A stretch of DNA of 5,363 nucleotides, taken from NCBI GenBank assembly GCA_030036985.1, contig JASHSD010000447.1, positions 1 to 5,363 on the forward strand, in the 5' to 3' direction. The stretch comes from Bryobacteraceae bacterium (lineage in GTDB: Bacteria > Acidobacteriota > Terriglobia > Bryobacterales > Bryobacteraceae). Both the position numbers and the translations under genes were made by a program. Positions 1-4,870 of this stretch are shown piece after piece; within the stretch, counting starts at the first letter, position 1; every line of letters begins with the position of its first letter. The notes beneath the pieces are model-generated. The model made no database searches and was not told the DNA's origin. It saw only the letters and a program-made list of their open reading frames with translations.

Positions 1-1001
1 CGCTGCATGTAATGCAGTATAACGCGGACGCTTTGACGGGCGCGGCGTGGTCGGAAGGGCTGTCGGACCTGTTCTACGATTGCCCTCCGGTGAAGGAATT
101 CCGGCGGCGCTACAATCTGACGCGCGTCGGCGGCAAGAAACCGTTTCTGACGGCGCTGCTCAAGGCGTACGGGATGTTCACAACGAACGTGCCCGCGGCG
201 AAACCGAACCCGAATATCGCCATTCTGGAATTCCGCGATCCCACGGGCCGCAGCGAATACGAGATCTATCGCGACTTCTTCCGCGCCGAAGGTTTTCAGA
301 CGGAGCTGGTGGCGCCCGAGCAGCTGGAGTATCGCAACGGCGTGCTGCGCGCGGGCGCGTTCGATATCGATCTGATCTATCGCCGCATCAGCGCGCAGGA
401 GTTTCTGCTGCGGTTTACGCTGAATCATCCGCTGGTGCAGGCGTATCGCGACCGGCGCGTCTGCATCGTGAACAGCTTCCGCTCGGAGTTGTCGCACAAG
501 AAGGCGATGTTCGCGCTGCTCACCGATGAGACGCTGACCGCGAAGTTTCCGCCGCATGAACGCAAGGCCATTCGCGAACACGTGCCGTGGACGCGCGTGG
601 TGAAGGCGGGGAAATCGACCTATCACGAGGAAGCGATCCCCGATCTGCTCGAATACATCAAACAGAACCGGGAAAACCTGGTGCTGCGCCCGAACGACGA
701 GTACAGCGACATGCACAGCTATATCGGCTACGAGCATGACGAAGGCTCGTGGGCGCGGGCGATCCGCGAGGCGCAGCGCGCGCCGTATGTGGTGCAGGAA
801 CGGGTCAAGCCGGCTCGCACCGTGTTTCCGTTGATGAACTACGGGCATCTCGAATTCAAGGAGATGCAGGTGGACGTGCAGCCGCAGGCGTTTCTCGGCA
901 AAGTGGCCGGGTGCTCAAGTTACGTGTCGACCGCGGGCCCGGGGAGCTATTCGCCGGCTTCGGGGTTCGCGCCGACGTTCATCATCGACGCGAAAGCCTG
1001 A
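1..1001 (+). CDS. Circularly permuted ATP-grasp-type protein, 5'-truncated by the window edge
   Basis: This is the C-terminal part of a protein resembling the circularly permuted ATP-grasp group, relatives of glutathionylspermidine synthase-like ligases. The first ATG in frame is at 12, but codons 3-11 are open (Leu-His-Val) and the family is usually more than 100 residues longer, so the true start lies upstream. Counting from that Met, the recognisable blocks are an NxxIAILEFRD strand at about 67-76, the segment YEIYRDFFRAEGF at 83-95, DIDLIYRRI at 118-126, a basic RPNDEY motif at 226-231 and PYVVQERV at 258-265. The C-terminus SGFAPTFIID looks complete. No signal peptide or membrane segment is seen in the visible part. 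The substrate cannot be inferred. The stretch after RPNDEY lacks the glycine-rich loop I expect in typical members, so ATP binding may differ. It ends in TGA at 999-1001 and converges on the minus-strand PadR operon. Confidence 0.75.
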   Translation, partial: LHVMQYNADALTGAAWSEGLSDLFYDCPPVKEFRRRYNLTRVGGKKPFLTALLKAYGMFTTNVPAAKPNPNIAILEFRDPTGRSEYEIYRDFFRAEGFQTELVAPEQLEYRNGVLRAGAFDIDLIYRRISAQEFLLRFTLNHPLVQAYRDRRVCIVNSFRSELSHKKAMFALLTDETLTAKFPPHERKAIREHVPWTRVVKAGKSTYHEEAIPDLLEYIKQNRENLVLRPNDEYSDMHSYIGYEHDEGSWARAIREAQRAPYVVQERVKPARTVFPLMNYGHLEFKEMQVDVQPQAFLGKVAGCSSYVSTAGPGSYSPASGFAPTFIIDAKA

Positions 1002-1024
1002 CCGAGGCTTATTAACTATCACAG

Positions 1025-1034
1025 TCTGCGCAGA
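1025..1034. repeat. Perfect 10-bp palindrome TCTGCGCAGA
   Basis: A perfect self-complementary 10-mer lies directly beside the long hairpin in the gap between the ATP-grasp gene and the PadR operon. It could be part of the same mobile or structural element or of a terminator. It is short enough to occur by chance. Confidence 0.5.
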
Positions 1035-1035
1035 A

Positions 1036-1092
1036 CGCTCCCTCGCGGTCGCGGCTCGGTAGCGGTGTCTGAGCCACGACGGCGAGGGAGTG
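1036..1092. repeat. Long imperfect intergenic hairpin, REP-like palindromic element
   Basis: The outer arms CTCCCTCGC (1038-1046) and GCGAGGGAG (1082-1090) are perfect reverse complements. After one G/G mismatch, GTCG (1048-1051) pairs with CGAC (1077-1080). After one C/A mismatch, GGCTC (1053-1057) pairs with GAGCC (1071-1075). That gives 18 Watson-Crick pairs around a small loop. The element lies between convergent genes, where REP-type palindromes and bidirectional terminators are typical. No U-run follows on either strand, so a canonical intrinsic terminator is not supported. From memory, very similar 'GCTCCCTCGCGGTCGCGGCTC'-like palindromes recur in acidobacterial genomes and give spurious short ORFs; only one copy is in this window, so the repeat status is inferred. 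Confidence 0.65.
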
Positions 1093-1105
1093 GTTGGCCG
1101 GAACC

Positions 1106-1117
1106 CCTAGGCCTAGG
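1106..1117. repeat. Perfect 12-bp palindrome CCTAGGCCTAGG at the 3' end of the FtsH-like gene
   Basis: The 12-mer is its own reverse complement. Read on the minus strand it contains the TAG stop of the FtsH-like gene (1115-1113) and, one codon later, a second in-frame TAG (1109-1107), so translation has a backup stop. It may be the operon-proximal edge of the palindromic element at 1036-1092. Confidence 0.55.
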
Positions 1118-1508
1118 CCGGGCGCGGCGGTCCGGGCTTGTTCTTCAGCTGACGCATCATGAAGAACCAGAATCCGAGAAGAACCAGGAATGGCGTTGAG
1201 TTGAGCAGAATGTTTCGCCACGACAGGCTCTCGATGTTGACGTTCACCCTCCTGGCTTTCATCGCCGCGAGCGCTTCATTGTAGTTGCTCGGCACGATTG
1301 CCTGAAAACGCGCGCCATTTTTGAGAATGTAGTCGACTCGGGTCTCGGCGACCGCGATGGTGGCTTTGGCGACTTCGCCCGAGTGTACTTCCGCCAGGAA
1401 TTCAGCGTAGGTCGCTCTCGTCTGACGGCCGCGATTTCCGACCACCATTACCAGCGTGGCGGCGACGACGGCCAGCACCACCCAGAAGACAATTTTGTTC
1501 TTGTTCAT
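1113..1508 (-). CDS. Stand-alone FtsH N-terminal-like membrane protein without AAA+ or protease domain
   Basis: This 131-residue protein has the architecture of the N-terminus of FtsH: a first membrane helix at about 5-23, a periplasmic domain at about 25-97 with the FtsH-type pattern TYAEFLAEVHSGEVAKATI at 33-51, and a second helix at about 99-117 ending in FFMMRQLKN, which resembles the FtsH segment just before the AAA+ domain. It then stops. The Walker A/B, SRH and HEXXH zinc-protease parts of FtsH (normally about 600 more residues) are absent, and downstream DNA shows no remnant of them. A good Shine-Dalgarno (AAGGAAA) sits 6 nt before the ATG, 15 nt after the stop of the upstream membrane-protein gene, so it is the last gene of the PadR operon. 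It could interact with full-length FtsH or its complex partners, but that is inference. The alternative is a decayed ftsH fragment; the intact frame and ribosome site argue against this. Confidence 0.75.
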   Translation of the reverse strand: MNKNKIVFWVVLAVVAATLVMVVGNRGRQTRATYAEFLAEVHSGEVAKATIAVAETRVDYILKNGARFQAIVPSNYNEALAAMKARRVNVNIESLSWRNILLNSTPFLVLLGFWFFMMRQLKNKPGPPRPA

Positions 1509-1523
1509 CGATCGTTTCCTTTT

Positions 1524-2228
1524 CTAACGATTCTTGAGGAACTGATAACCTGCGGCCCAGGCGAGAAGCACCACAACCAGGAAAACCGCGCGAGGAATGT
1601 ACACGACGATCGCCGCAGCGACCGCCACGTAAACCGCGGTGACCGCCACGTTCAGCACGAGCTTTGCGCTTCGGGAGATTTCGATAGGCTCCGCCCTCTG
1701 ATTCACCACAAAACCGGGCCCGGCCGCGCTTTGGGGCCGGTTGACGCCGAGCGCAAGCAGCGCCCTTACCGCCGAATCGAGGAACAGGCCGGCCAGGAAG
1801 CCGTAGATATCCATGGAAGACGCGAGTCCGGAATAGAACAACCCGAGCGTCAGCAGGCCGCTTAAACCGACTCGCCAGAACGGCGGAACCAGGGCATTCA
1901 TCAGCAGCAGGTACGCGAGCGTGATTGCGGCGGGGATAGCGAGATGCAGCAGACCCCGATCGTCCGCGAGAACGGCTCTGTCCTTGAACCACGCCGCCGC
2001 GAGGAACGATCCGTAGACAAGGAGCGCGTCCGTCAGCAACAGCTGCATGTCCGTAGTCCGGCGAATGCGGCTCAGAAACAGAAATGGCAGTATCGCGATC
2101 AGGTCGCCAAGATACTGAGCCGGATTCCGGTATCGCTCGCGCAGATCGCCCAGCACTTCCTCGCGGCAGGCCGGAGGAATCAGGATGCCCGCGAGCTTTT
2201 CGAGCCGTTCTGGTGGACTGGAGGCCAT
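1524..2228 (-). CDS. Polytopic membrane protein with permease-prefix-like N-terminus
   Basis: The 234-residue product starts with a soluble amphipathic segment, LIPPACREEVLGDLRERYRNP at roughly 16-36 (motif core REEVLGDLRERY, 22-33), followed by about seven hydrophobic segments near 39-54, 62-81, 93-112, 118-135, 140-160, 187-209 and 211-230. The REEVLGDLxERY pattern recalls the 'permease prefix' segment that precedes MacB/FtsX-type permeases in acidobacteria, but no permease body, ATPase or periplasmic core domain follows. A hydrophilic loop at about 163-186 separates the last two helices. Its start is 4 nt after the padR stop with no obvious own Shine-Dalgarno, suggesting translational coupling to padR. 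Product function is unknown; a PadR-controlled membrane stress or transport-related role is an inference from context. Confidence 0.8.
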   Translation of the reverse strand: MASSPPERLEKLAGILIPPACREEVLGDLRERYRNPAQYLGDLIAILPFLFLSRIRRTTDMQLLLTDALLVYGSFLAAAWFKDRAVLADDRGLLHLAIPAAITLAYLLLMNALVPPFWRVGLSGLLTLGLFYSGLASSMDIYGFLAGLFLDSAVRALLALGVNRPQSAAGPGFVVNQRAEPIEISRSAKLVLNVAVTAVYVAVAAAIVVYIPRAVFLVVVLLAWAAGYQFLKNR

Positions 2229-2232
2229 AGGA

Positions 2233-2610
2233 TCAGATTGGTTGCTTGCCCCACTTCTTTGCGGGCGCTTTGGCCCATTCCTTGCCCCAGATTTCCGACG
2301 TCACGTCCCAGATGCGCTTGGCGGTAACCGCCGATTCCTGCAACGCCCGTTCGCCAAGAGCTTCGAGCTGGTAGCAGCGTTTGGCCCGGCCGCCGCGCTC
2401 GGGCGTGGGATCGGAGAGGCGGGATGAAACGAGACCCTTGTCCTCAAGGCGATCCAGCGTTACGTAGATCGCGCCGAGCGAAACGGATTTGGGTTTGGCC
2501 AGTTCCTGCGCTTTGGCGTGAATGGAAACGCCGTAGGCATCGTCGCGCAGGGTGAGAATCGCGGTGAGCACCAGTTGCTCGAATTGGCCCAGGGAATCCG
2601 GCTTCGGCAT
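2233..2610 (-). CDS. PadR family transcriptional regulator
   Basis: The 125-residue protein is a short PadR with the N-terminal winged helix-turn-helix: LGQFEQLVLTAILTL at 7-21, YGVSIHAKAQEL at 26-37, recognition helix region SLGAIYVTLDRLEDKGLV at 44-61, and the wing with RGGRAKRCYQLEALG at 72-86. A short C-terminal helix for dimerisation follows, then a Lys/Trp-rich tail. PadR proteins usually repress their own operon and often sense small ligands or membrane stress. The start is supported by an AGGAAA Shine-Dalgarno at 2621-2616, 5 nt from the ATG. It is the first gene of a three-gene operon (spacings of 4 nt and 15 nt), and its promoter carries a dyad that fits autorepression. The ligand is not predictable from the sequence. 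Confidence 0.93.
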   Translation of the reverse strand: MPKPDSLGQFEQLVLTAILTLRDDAYGVSIHAKAQELAKPKSVSLGAIYVTLDRLEDKGLVSSRLSDPTPERGGRAKRCYQLEALGERALQESAVTAKRIWDVTSEIWGKEWAKAPAKKWGKQPI

Positions 2611-2619
2611 GTCGCTTTC

Positions 2620-2648
2620 CTATTTCACCAACATTGTATGGGAAATAG
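2620..2648. promoter_or_regulatory. Candidate PadR operator dyad
   Basis: CTATTTC (2620-2626) and GAAATAG (2642-2648) form a perfect 7-bp inverted repeat with a 15-nt spacer, so half-sites are 22 bp apart, about two helical turns. One half lies in the spacer between the -35 and -10 hexamers and the other at the predicted transcription start and Shine-Dalgarno, an arrangement well suited to repression by a dimer. Assignment to this PadR rests on location alone. Confidence 0.45.
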
Positions 2649-2661
2649 CGGCGGAAGTCAA
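2633..2661 (-). promoter_or_regulatory. Sigma-70-type promoter of the PadR operon
   Basis: Read on the minus strand, TTGACT (2661-2656) and TACAAT (2638-2633) are separated by 17 nt, one mismatch from consensus in each hexamer and ideal spacing. The predicted start is near 2626, leaving a leader of about 16 nt that just contains the Shine-Dalgarno of padR. Confidence 0.7.
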
Positions 2662-2718
2662 GAGTGAGAATTCCACGTGCGGACGCTTCCGGGCGTATAA
2701 CTATACGGGAGCCGAAGG

Positions 2719-3465
2719 ATGATTCGACTATTCGCAGGCTTTTGTCTCGTCACGTATCTGTACGCTGATTCTTCGCCGGCGTTTGAGGTCGCTTCGGTAA
2801 AGCCGGCCGGCGAAGAGACACGCGTCGTTGGTATCTTCACTTACCCCGGAGGCAGGGTGACAGCGTTCAATTACACCTTGAAAATGTTGATCCACGAAGC
2901 ATACGCGATCGAGGATTACAACATTCTCGGTGGTCCGAGTTGGGCCGAAGCTGACCGCTACAATGTGGAGGCCAAGCCTCCGGCATCCGCGCCATTGAGC
3001 AGGTGGGTTCCGGAAAACTTCAAAGCCCCTCCAAACCCCGAAATGCGGCGGATGCTCCAAAGCCTGCTGGCGGAGCGCTTCCGGTTGAAACTGCATATGG
3101 AGCAAAAGAGGGAATCGATTTACGCCTTGGCGATTGCCAAGGGCGGTCCAAAACTGAGCGCACCAAGGGACGCAACGCAGCAACCGTTCGTCAGTTTCCT
3201 TCCGCATGCGCTGCGAGGACAAAACGCCACCATGGACATGTTGGCTCAAAGACTCGGCCCGCTCGTCAAACGGCCAGTGCTTAACCTGACCGCCCTCAGA
3301 GGAAATTTCGATTTTCTCATCGACTTTCCGCCGGATGACGCGACCAGCGACTCAGAGGTGAAATTGCTCCGCGCGGTACAACAGGTGGGGCTGAAACTTC
3401 AGTCCAAGCCCGGCATGGTTGGGGTGATCGTCATCGACCACGCCGAAAAGCCTTCCGCGAATTAA
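2719..3465 (+). CDS. TIGR03435/DUF3738 family exported protein
   Basis: The 248-residue protein matches the 'soil-associated protein' family that is heavily expanded in acidobacteria and has no assigned function. Family landmarks in order: FEVASVKP at 22-29, the LIHEAYAIEDYNILGGPSW block at 57-75, the DRYNVEAK segment at 79-86, MLQSLLAERFRLKLHMEQK at 112-130, YALAIAKGGPKL at 135-146, MDMLAQRLGPLVKRPVLNLT at 172-191, GNFDFLIDFPPD at 195-206 and the C-terminal GLKLQ...VIVIDHAEKPSAN. Residues 1-16 form a short hydrophobic signal peptide with likely cleavage after LYA, so it is probably exported. GGGAG at 2707-2711 lies 7 nt before the ATG. A weak -10-like TATAAC sits at 2696-2701 without a convincing -35. 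The gene is divergent from padR with about 108 nt between start codons. Parts of it look less GC-rich than the flanking genes, for example 28 of 60 bases in 2881-2940. Confidence 0.92.
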   Translation: MIRLFAGFCLVTYLYADSSPAFEVASVKPAGEETRVVGIFTYPGGRVTAFNYTLKMLIHEAYAIEDYNILGGPSWAEADRYNVEAKPPASAPLSRWVPENFKAPPNPEMRRMLQSLLAERFRLKLHMEQKRESIYALAIAKGGPKLSAPRDATQQPFVSFLPHALRGQNATMDMLAQRLGPLVKRPVLNLTALRGNFDFLIDFPPDDATSDSEVKLLRAVQQVGLKLQSKPGMVGVIVIDHAEKPSAN

Positions 3466-3466
3466 G

Positions 3467-4015
3467 TCAGATGTCGAAGAAAACGGTTTCGCAGGGCCCG
3501 CAGAGATGGAGATCGAAATTCCAGCGGCCTGCTTCGAGTGTCTGGCGCGCCAACATGGTCTGGCGGCGGTCCTCCGGTGCGAGTCCCAGAACCTGATCCG
3601 AATCGTTGGCCGGGTCGTCCGCGAAATAGATCCTCGCGACAACCCGCTTCGTCAGTCCCGGCGCGTAGACCGAAACATTGATATGCGGCGCCTGGAGTTT
3701 TCCGTTCAAACCCGCAACCTGTCCCGGTTTCACCGTGTGAAACAGGCAGAGACCTTCGCGATCCGTGGCCAGGCGTCCGAAGCCGTGGAACGCCGGGTCG
3801 GCGGGGTCGTTGTAAATGCCGGCGGCGCTCGCCTGCCAGAGCTCGATCATGCCGTTCGTGACCGGCTTTCCGTCGGCATCGAGCAAACGGATGGCGAGAT
3901 CGACCCGTTCGCCCTTCGCGTCCGGCCCGGCCATAATGCCCGCGTCATTGTCGGGCGTCAACGCGAAGTGATAGAACGGCCCGATCGGCTGGTTGGCGGT
4001 GTGATGGAGATCCAT
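3467..4015 (-). CDS. pcaG: Protocatechuate 3,4-dioxygenase alpha subunit
   Basis: PcaG pairs with PcaH to form the non-haem Fe(III) intradiol dioxygenase that opens protocatechuate between the two hydroxyls to give beta-carboxy-cis,cis-muconate. Numbering from the chosen start, the 182-residue chain shows QPIGPFYHFAL at 9-19, LLDADGKPV at 44-52, IELWQASAAGIY at 57-68, FHGFGRLATD at 76-85, HTVKPG at 93-98, QAPHINVSVYAPG at 108-120 and RVVARIYFADDP at 124-135. As usual for alpha subunits the iron ligands are missing: the position of the beta-subunit ligand Tyr after KPG is not Tyr, and only one of the two ligand His is kept in APHIN. I chose the ATG at 4015 because GAGG lies 6 nt before it and it begins 1 nt after the pcaH stop; an upstream ATG at 4033 would overlap pcaH. 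The stop is 1 nt from that of the convergent TIGR03435 gene. Confidence 0.93.
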   Translation of the reverse strand: MDLHHTANQPIGPFYHFALTPDNDAGIMAGPDAKGERVDLAIRLLDADGKPVTNGMIELWQASAAGIYNDPADPAFHGFGRLATDREGLCLFHTVKPGQVAGLNGKLQAPHINVSVYAPGLTKRVVARIYFADDPANDSDQVLGLAPEDRRQTMLARQTLEAGRWNFDLHLCGPCETVFFDI

Positions 4016-4016
4016 G

Positions 4017-4718
4017 TTATTCCTCGTGGCCATTCTCAGACGGTGTAGCGTCGGGGCCGCGCAGCACCAGGTCGAAGCGGAAGCCCAGCGCGAATCGTTC
4101 CTCTGTTAGGCCGAGATCGAATTTGGCGAGAATGCGATGCTTCGCCCGATCGGGCACGCATTGGAAGACGGGATCGTATTCGAGCATCGGGTCGCCTTCG
4201 AAATACATCTGCGTGATGAAGCGCGAGACGAAGGAAGGCCCGAACAGCGAAAAATGAATGTGCGCCGGACGCCACGCGTTCGGATGATTGCCCCACGGAT
4301 AAGCGCCGGGCTTGACGGTCAGAAAACGATATTTGCCATTTTCGTCCGTCAGGACGCGGCCGCAGCCGTTGAAGTTCGGATCGAGTGGCGCCGGCCAATC
4401 GTCCAATTCGTGACGATAACGTCCGGCGGCGTTCGTTTGCCAGACTTCCACCAGCGTTTTCGGAAGCGGATTGCCGTCCTCGTCGACGACTCGCCCCTCG
4501 ACGATCATGCGTTGCCCGAGCGGCTCGCCGGCGCCCTGGCGGGTGAGGTCGCGGTCGGCTTCGGTGATCAGCGTATCGGCGAATATCGGTCCGGTTCTCT
4601 CCGACAGAGTGTGCGGCAGGAAGATCAGCGGCTGCCGCGGCGCGCGTTTCGCTGTGGAGTGATACGGCTCGTAGAGGTACGGCGGCTGGTTGTCGGGATC
4701 GAGTCGGGATTTCTGCAT
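4017..4718 (-). CDS. pcaH: Protocatechuate 3,4-dioxygenase beta subunit, iron-binding
   Basis: PcaH carries the catalytic Fe(III) of protocatechuate 3,4-dioxygenase in the beta-ketoadipate pathway and acts in the cytoplasm as PcaG/PcaH oligomers. The 233-residue length is normal. Visible landmarks are PYLYEPYHSTAKRAP at 13-27, IVEGRVVDEDGNPLP at 72-86, VEVWQTNAAGRYRH at 90-103, NGCGRVLTDENG at 117-128, TVKPGAYPWGNHPNAWRPAH at 134-153 and HFSLFG at 155-160. All four iron ligands are present: Tyr101, Tyr140, His153 and His155, together with the active-site Arg150 of WRPAHIH. The N-terminal LDPDNQPPYLYEPYHST is typical of PcaH rather than of catechol or hydroxyquinol dioxygenases, which also are single-chain. 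The ATG at 4718 has only a weak Shine-Dalgarno and no clear promoter is visible. It overlaps nothing and leads directly into pcaG; no regulator or other pca gene is in the window. Confidence 0.95.
   Translation of the reverse strand: MQKSRLDPDNQPPYLYEPYHSTAKRAPRQPLIFLPHTLSERTGPIFADTLITEADRDLTRQGAGEPLGQRMIVEGRVVDEDGNPLPKTLVEVWQTNAAGRYRHELDDWPAPLDPNFNGCGRVLTDENGKYRFLTVKPGAYPWGNHPNAWRPAHIHFSLFGPSFVSRFITQMYFEGDPMLEYDPVFQCVPDRAKHRILAKFDLGLTEERFALGFRFDLVLRGPDATPSENGHEE
4020..4025 (-). promoter_or_regulatory. Ribosome binding site that fixes the pcaG start
   Basis: GAGGAA, made of the last two sense codons of pcaH, lies 6 nt (counted from GAGG) before the ATG at 4015. The alternative ATG at 4033 has no comparable site. 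The layout implies coupled synthesis of the two subunits. Confidence 0.7.
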
Positions 4719-4786
4719 GGCAAACCGTTGTTACGTTACCATGAGCGTACCTCGTGCGGGCCGGCGGTGGTTGCGCCCCACCACAA

Positions 4787-4826
4787 GTGCCCGGAGGAGG
4801 TTTCTTCTTGATATCGAGCCGGGCAC
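4787..4826. promoter_or_regulatory. 8-bp inverted repeat in the pcaH/neuC divergent region
   Basis: GTGCCCGG (4787-4794) and CCGGGCAC (4819-4826) are perfect reverse complements separated by 24 nt. The enclosed segment carries the strong Shine-Dalgarno and TTG start of the candidate leader ORF. It may be an operator for either divergent gene or, in plus-strand RNA, a hairpin that presents or hides that start. No protein is known to bind it from sequence alone. Confidence 0.4.
4793..4800 (+). promoter_or_regulatory. Strong Shine-Dalgarno GGAGGAGG upstream of neuC
   Basis: This near-perfect anti-16S match is 67 nt before the neuC GTG, too far to serve it, but 7 nt before TTG at 4808, the start of the candidate leader ORF. 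Confidence 0.4.
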
Positions 4827-4870
4827 GGCAAACTGAGAGTCTGCGCCACGAGGGAATGAAAGGGTTGTGA
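4808..4870 (+). CDS. Candidate 20-codon leader ORF coupled to neuC
   Basis: From TTG at 4808 an open frame of 20 codons runs to TGA at 4868-4870 (peptide MISSRARQTESLRHEGMKGL if TTG is read as Met). It has the best Shine-Dalgarno in the region at ideal spacing, and its stop overlaps the neuC start in the tetranucleotide GTGA, the classic arrangement for termination-reinitiation coupling. The peptide has no recognised family and no run of rare or repeated codons that would suggest amino-acid attenuation. It could be a chance ORF. Confidence 0.35.
   Translation: MISSRARQTESLRHEGMKGL

Noticed and set aside
12..14. ATG as the true start of the ATP-grasp-like gene
   Set aside because: The frame is open upstream to the window edge and the family is longer, so this is an internal Met of a truncated gene.
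47..1015. Alternative-frame plus-strand ORFs within the ATP-grasp gene
   Set aside because: Arg/Ala/Gly-rich translations without family features, in another frame of a well-supported gene.
1012..1221. Minus-strand 69-codon ORF over the hairpin and the FtsH-like gene's end
   Set aside because: Its C-terminal PLPSRDREGA is the translation of the palindromic repeat, and the rest is out of frame with the FtsH-like gene.
1402..1992. 196-codon minus-strand ORF across the membrane-protein and FtsH-like genes
   Set aside because: Shadow in another frame on the same strand; extremely Arg/Gly-rich and lacks domain motifs.
2728..3249. 173-codon ORF antisense to the TIGR03435 gene
   Set aside because: The opposite strand has clear family motifs over its full length; this one has none.
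4016..4033. Upstream ATG (4033) as the pcaG start
   Set aside because: It overlaps pcaH and lacks a ribosome site, while the ATG at 4015 has GAGG at 6 nt.
4137..4811. 224-codon ORF antisense to pcaH
   Set aside because: Long only because of high GC; the opposite frame has all PcaH ligands and motifs.
4808..4836. TTGATA as a -35 box for neuC
   Set aside because: The matching -10 position (4831-4836, AACTGA) is poor.
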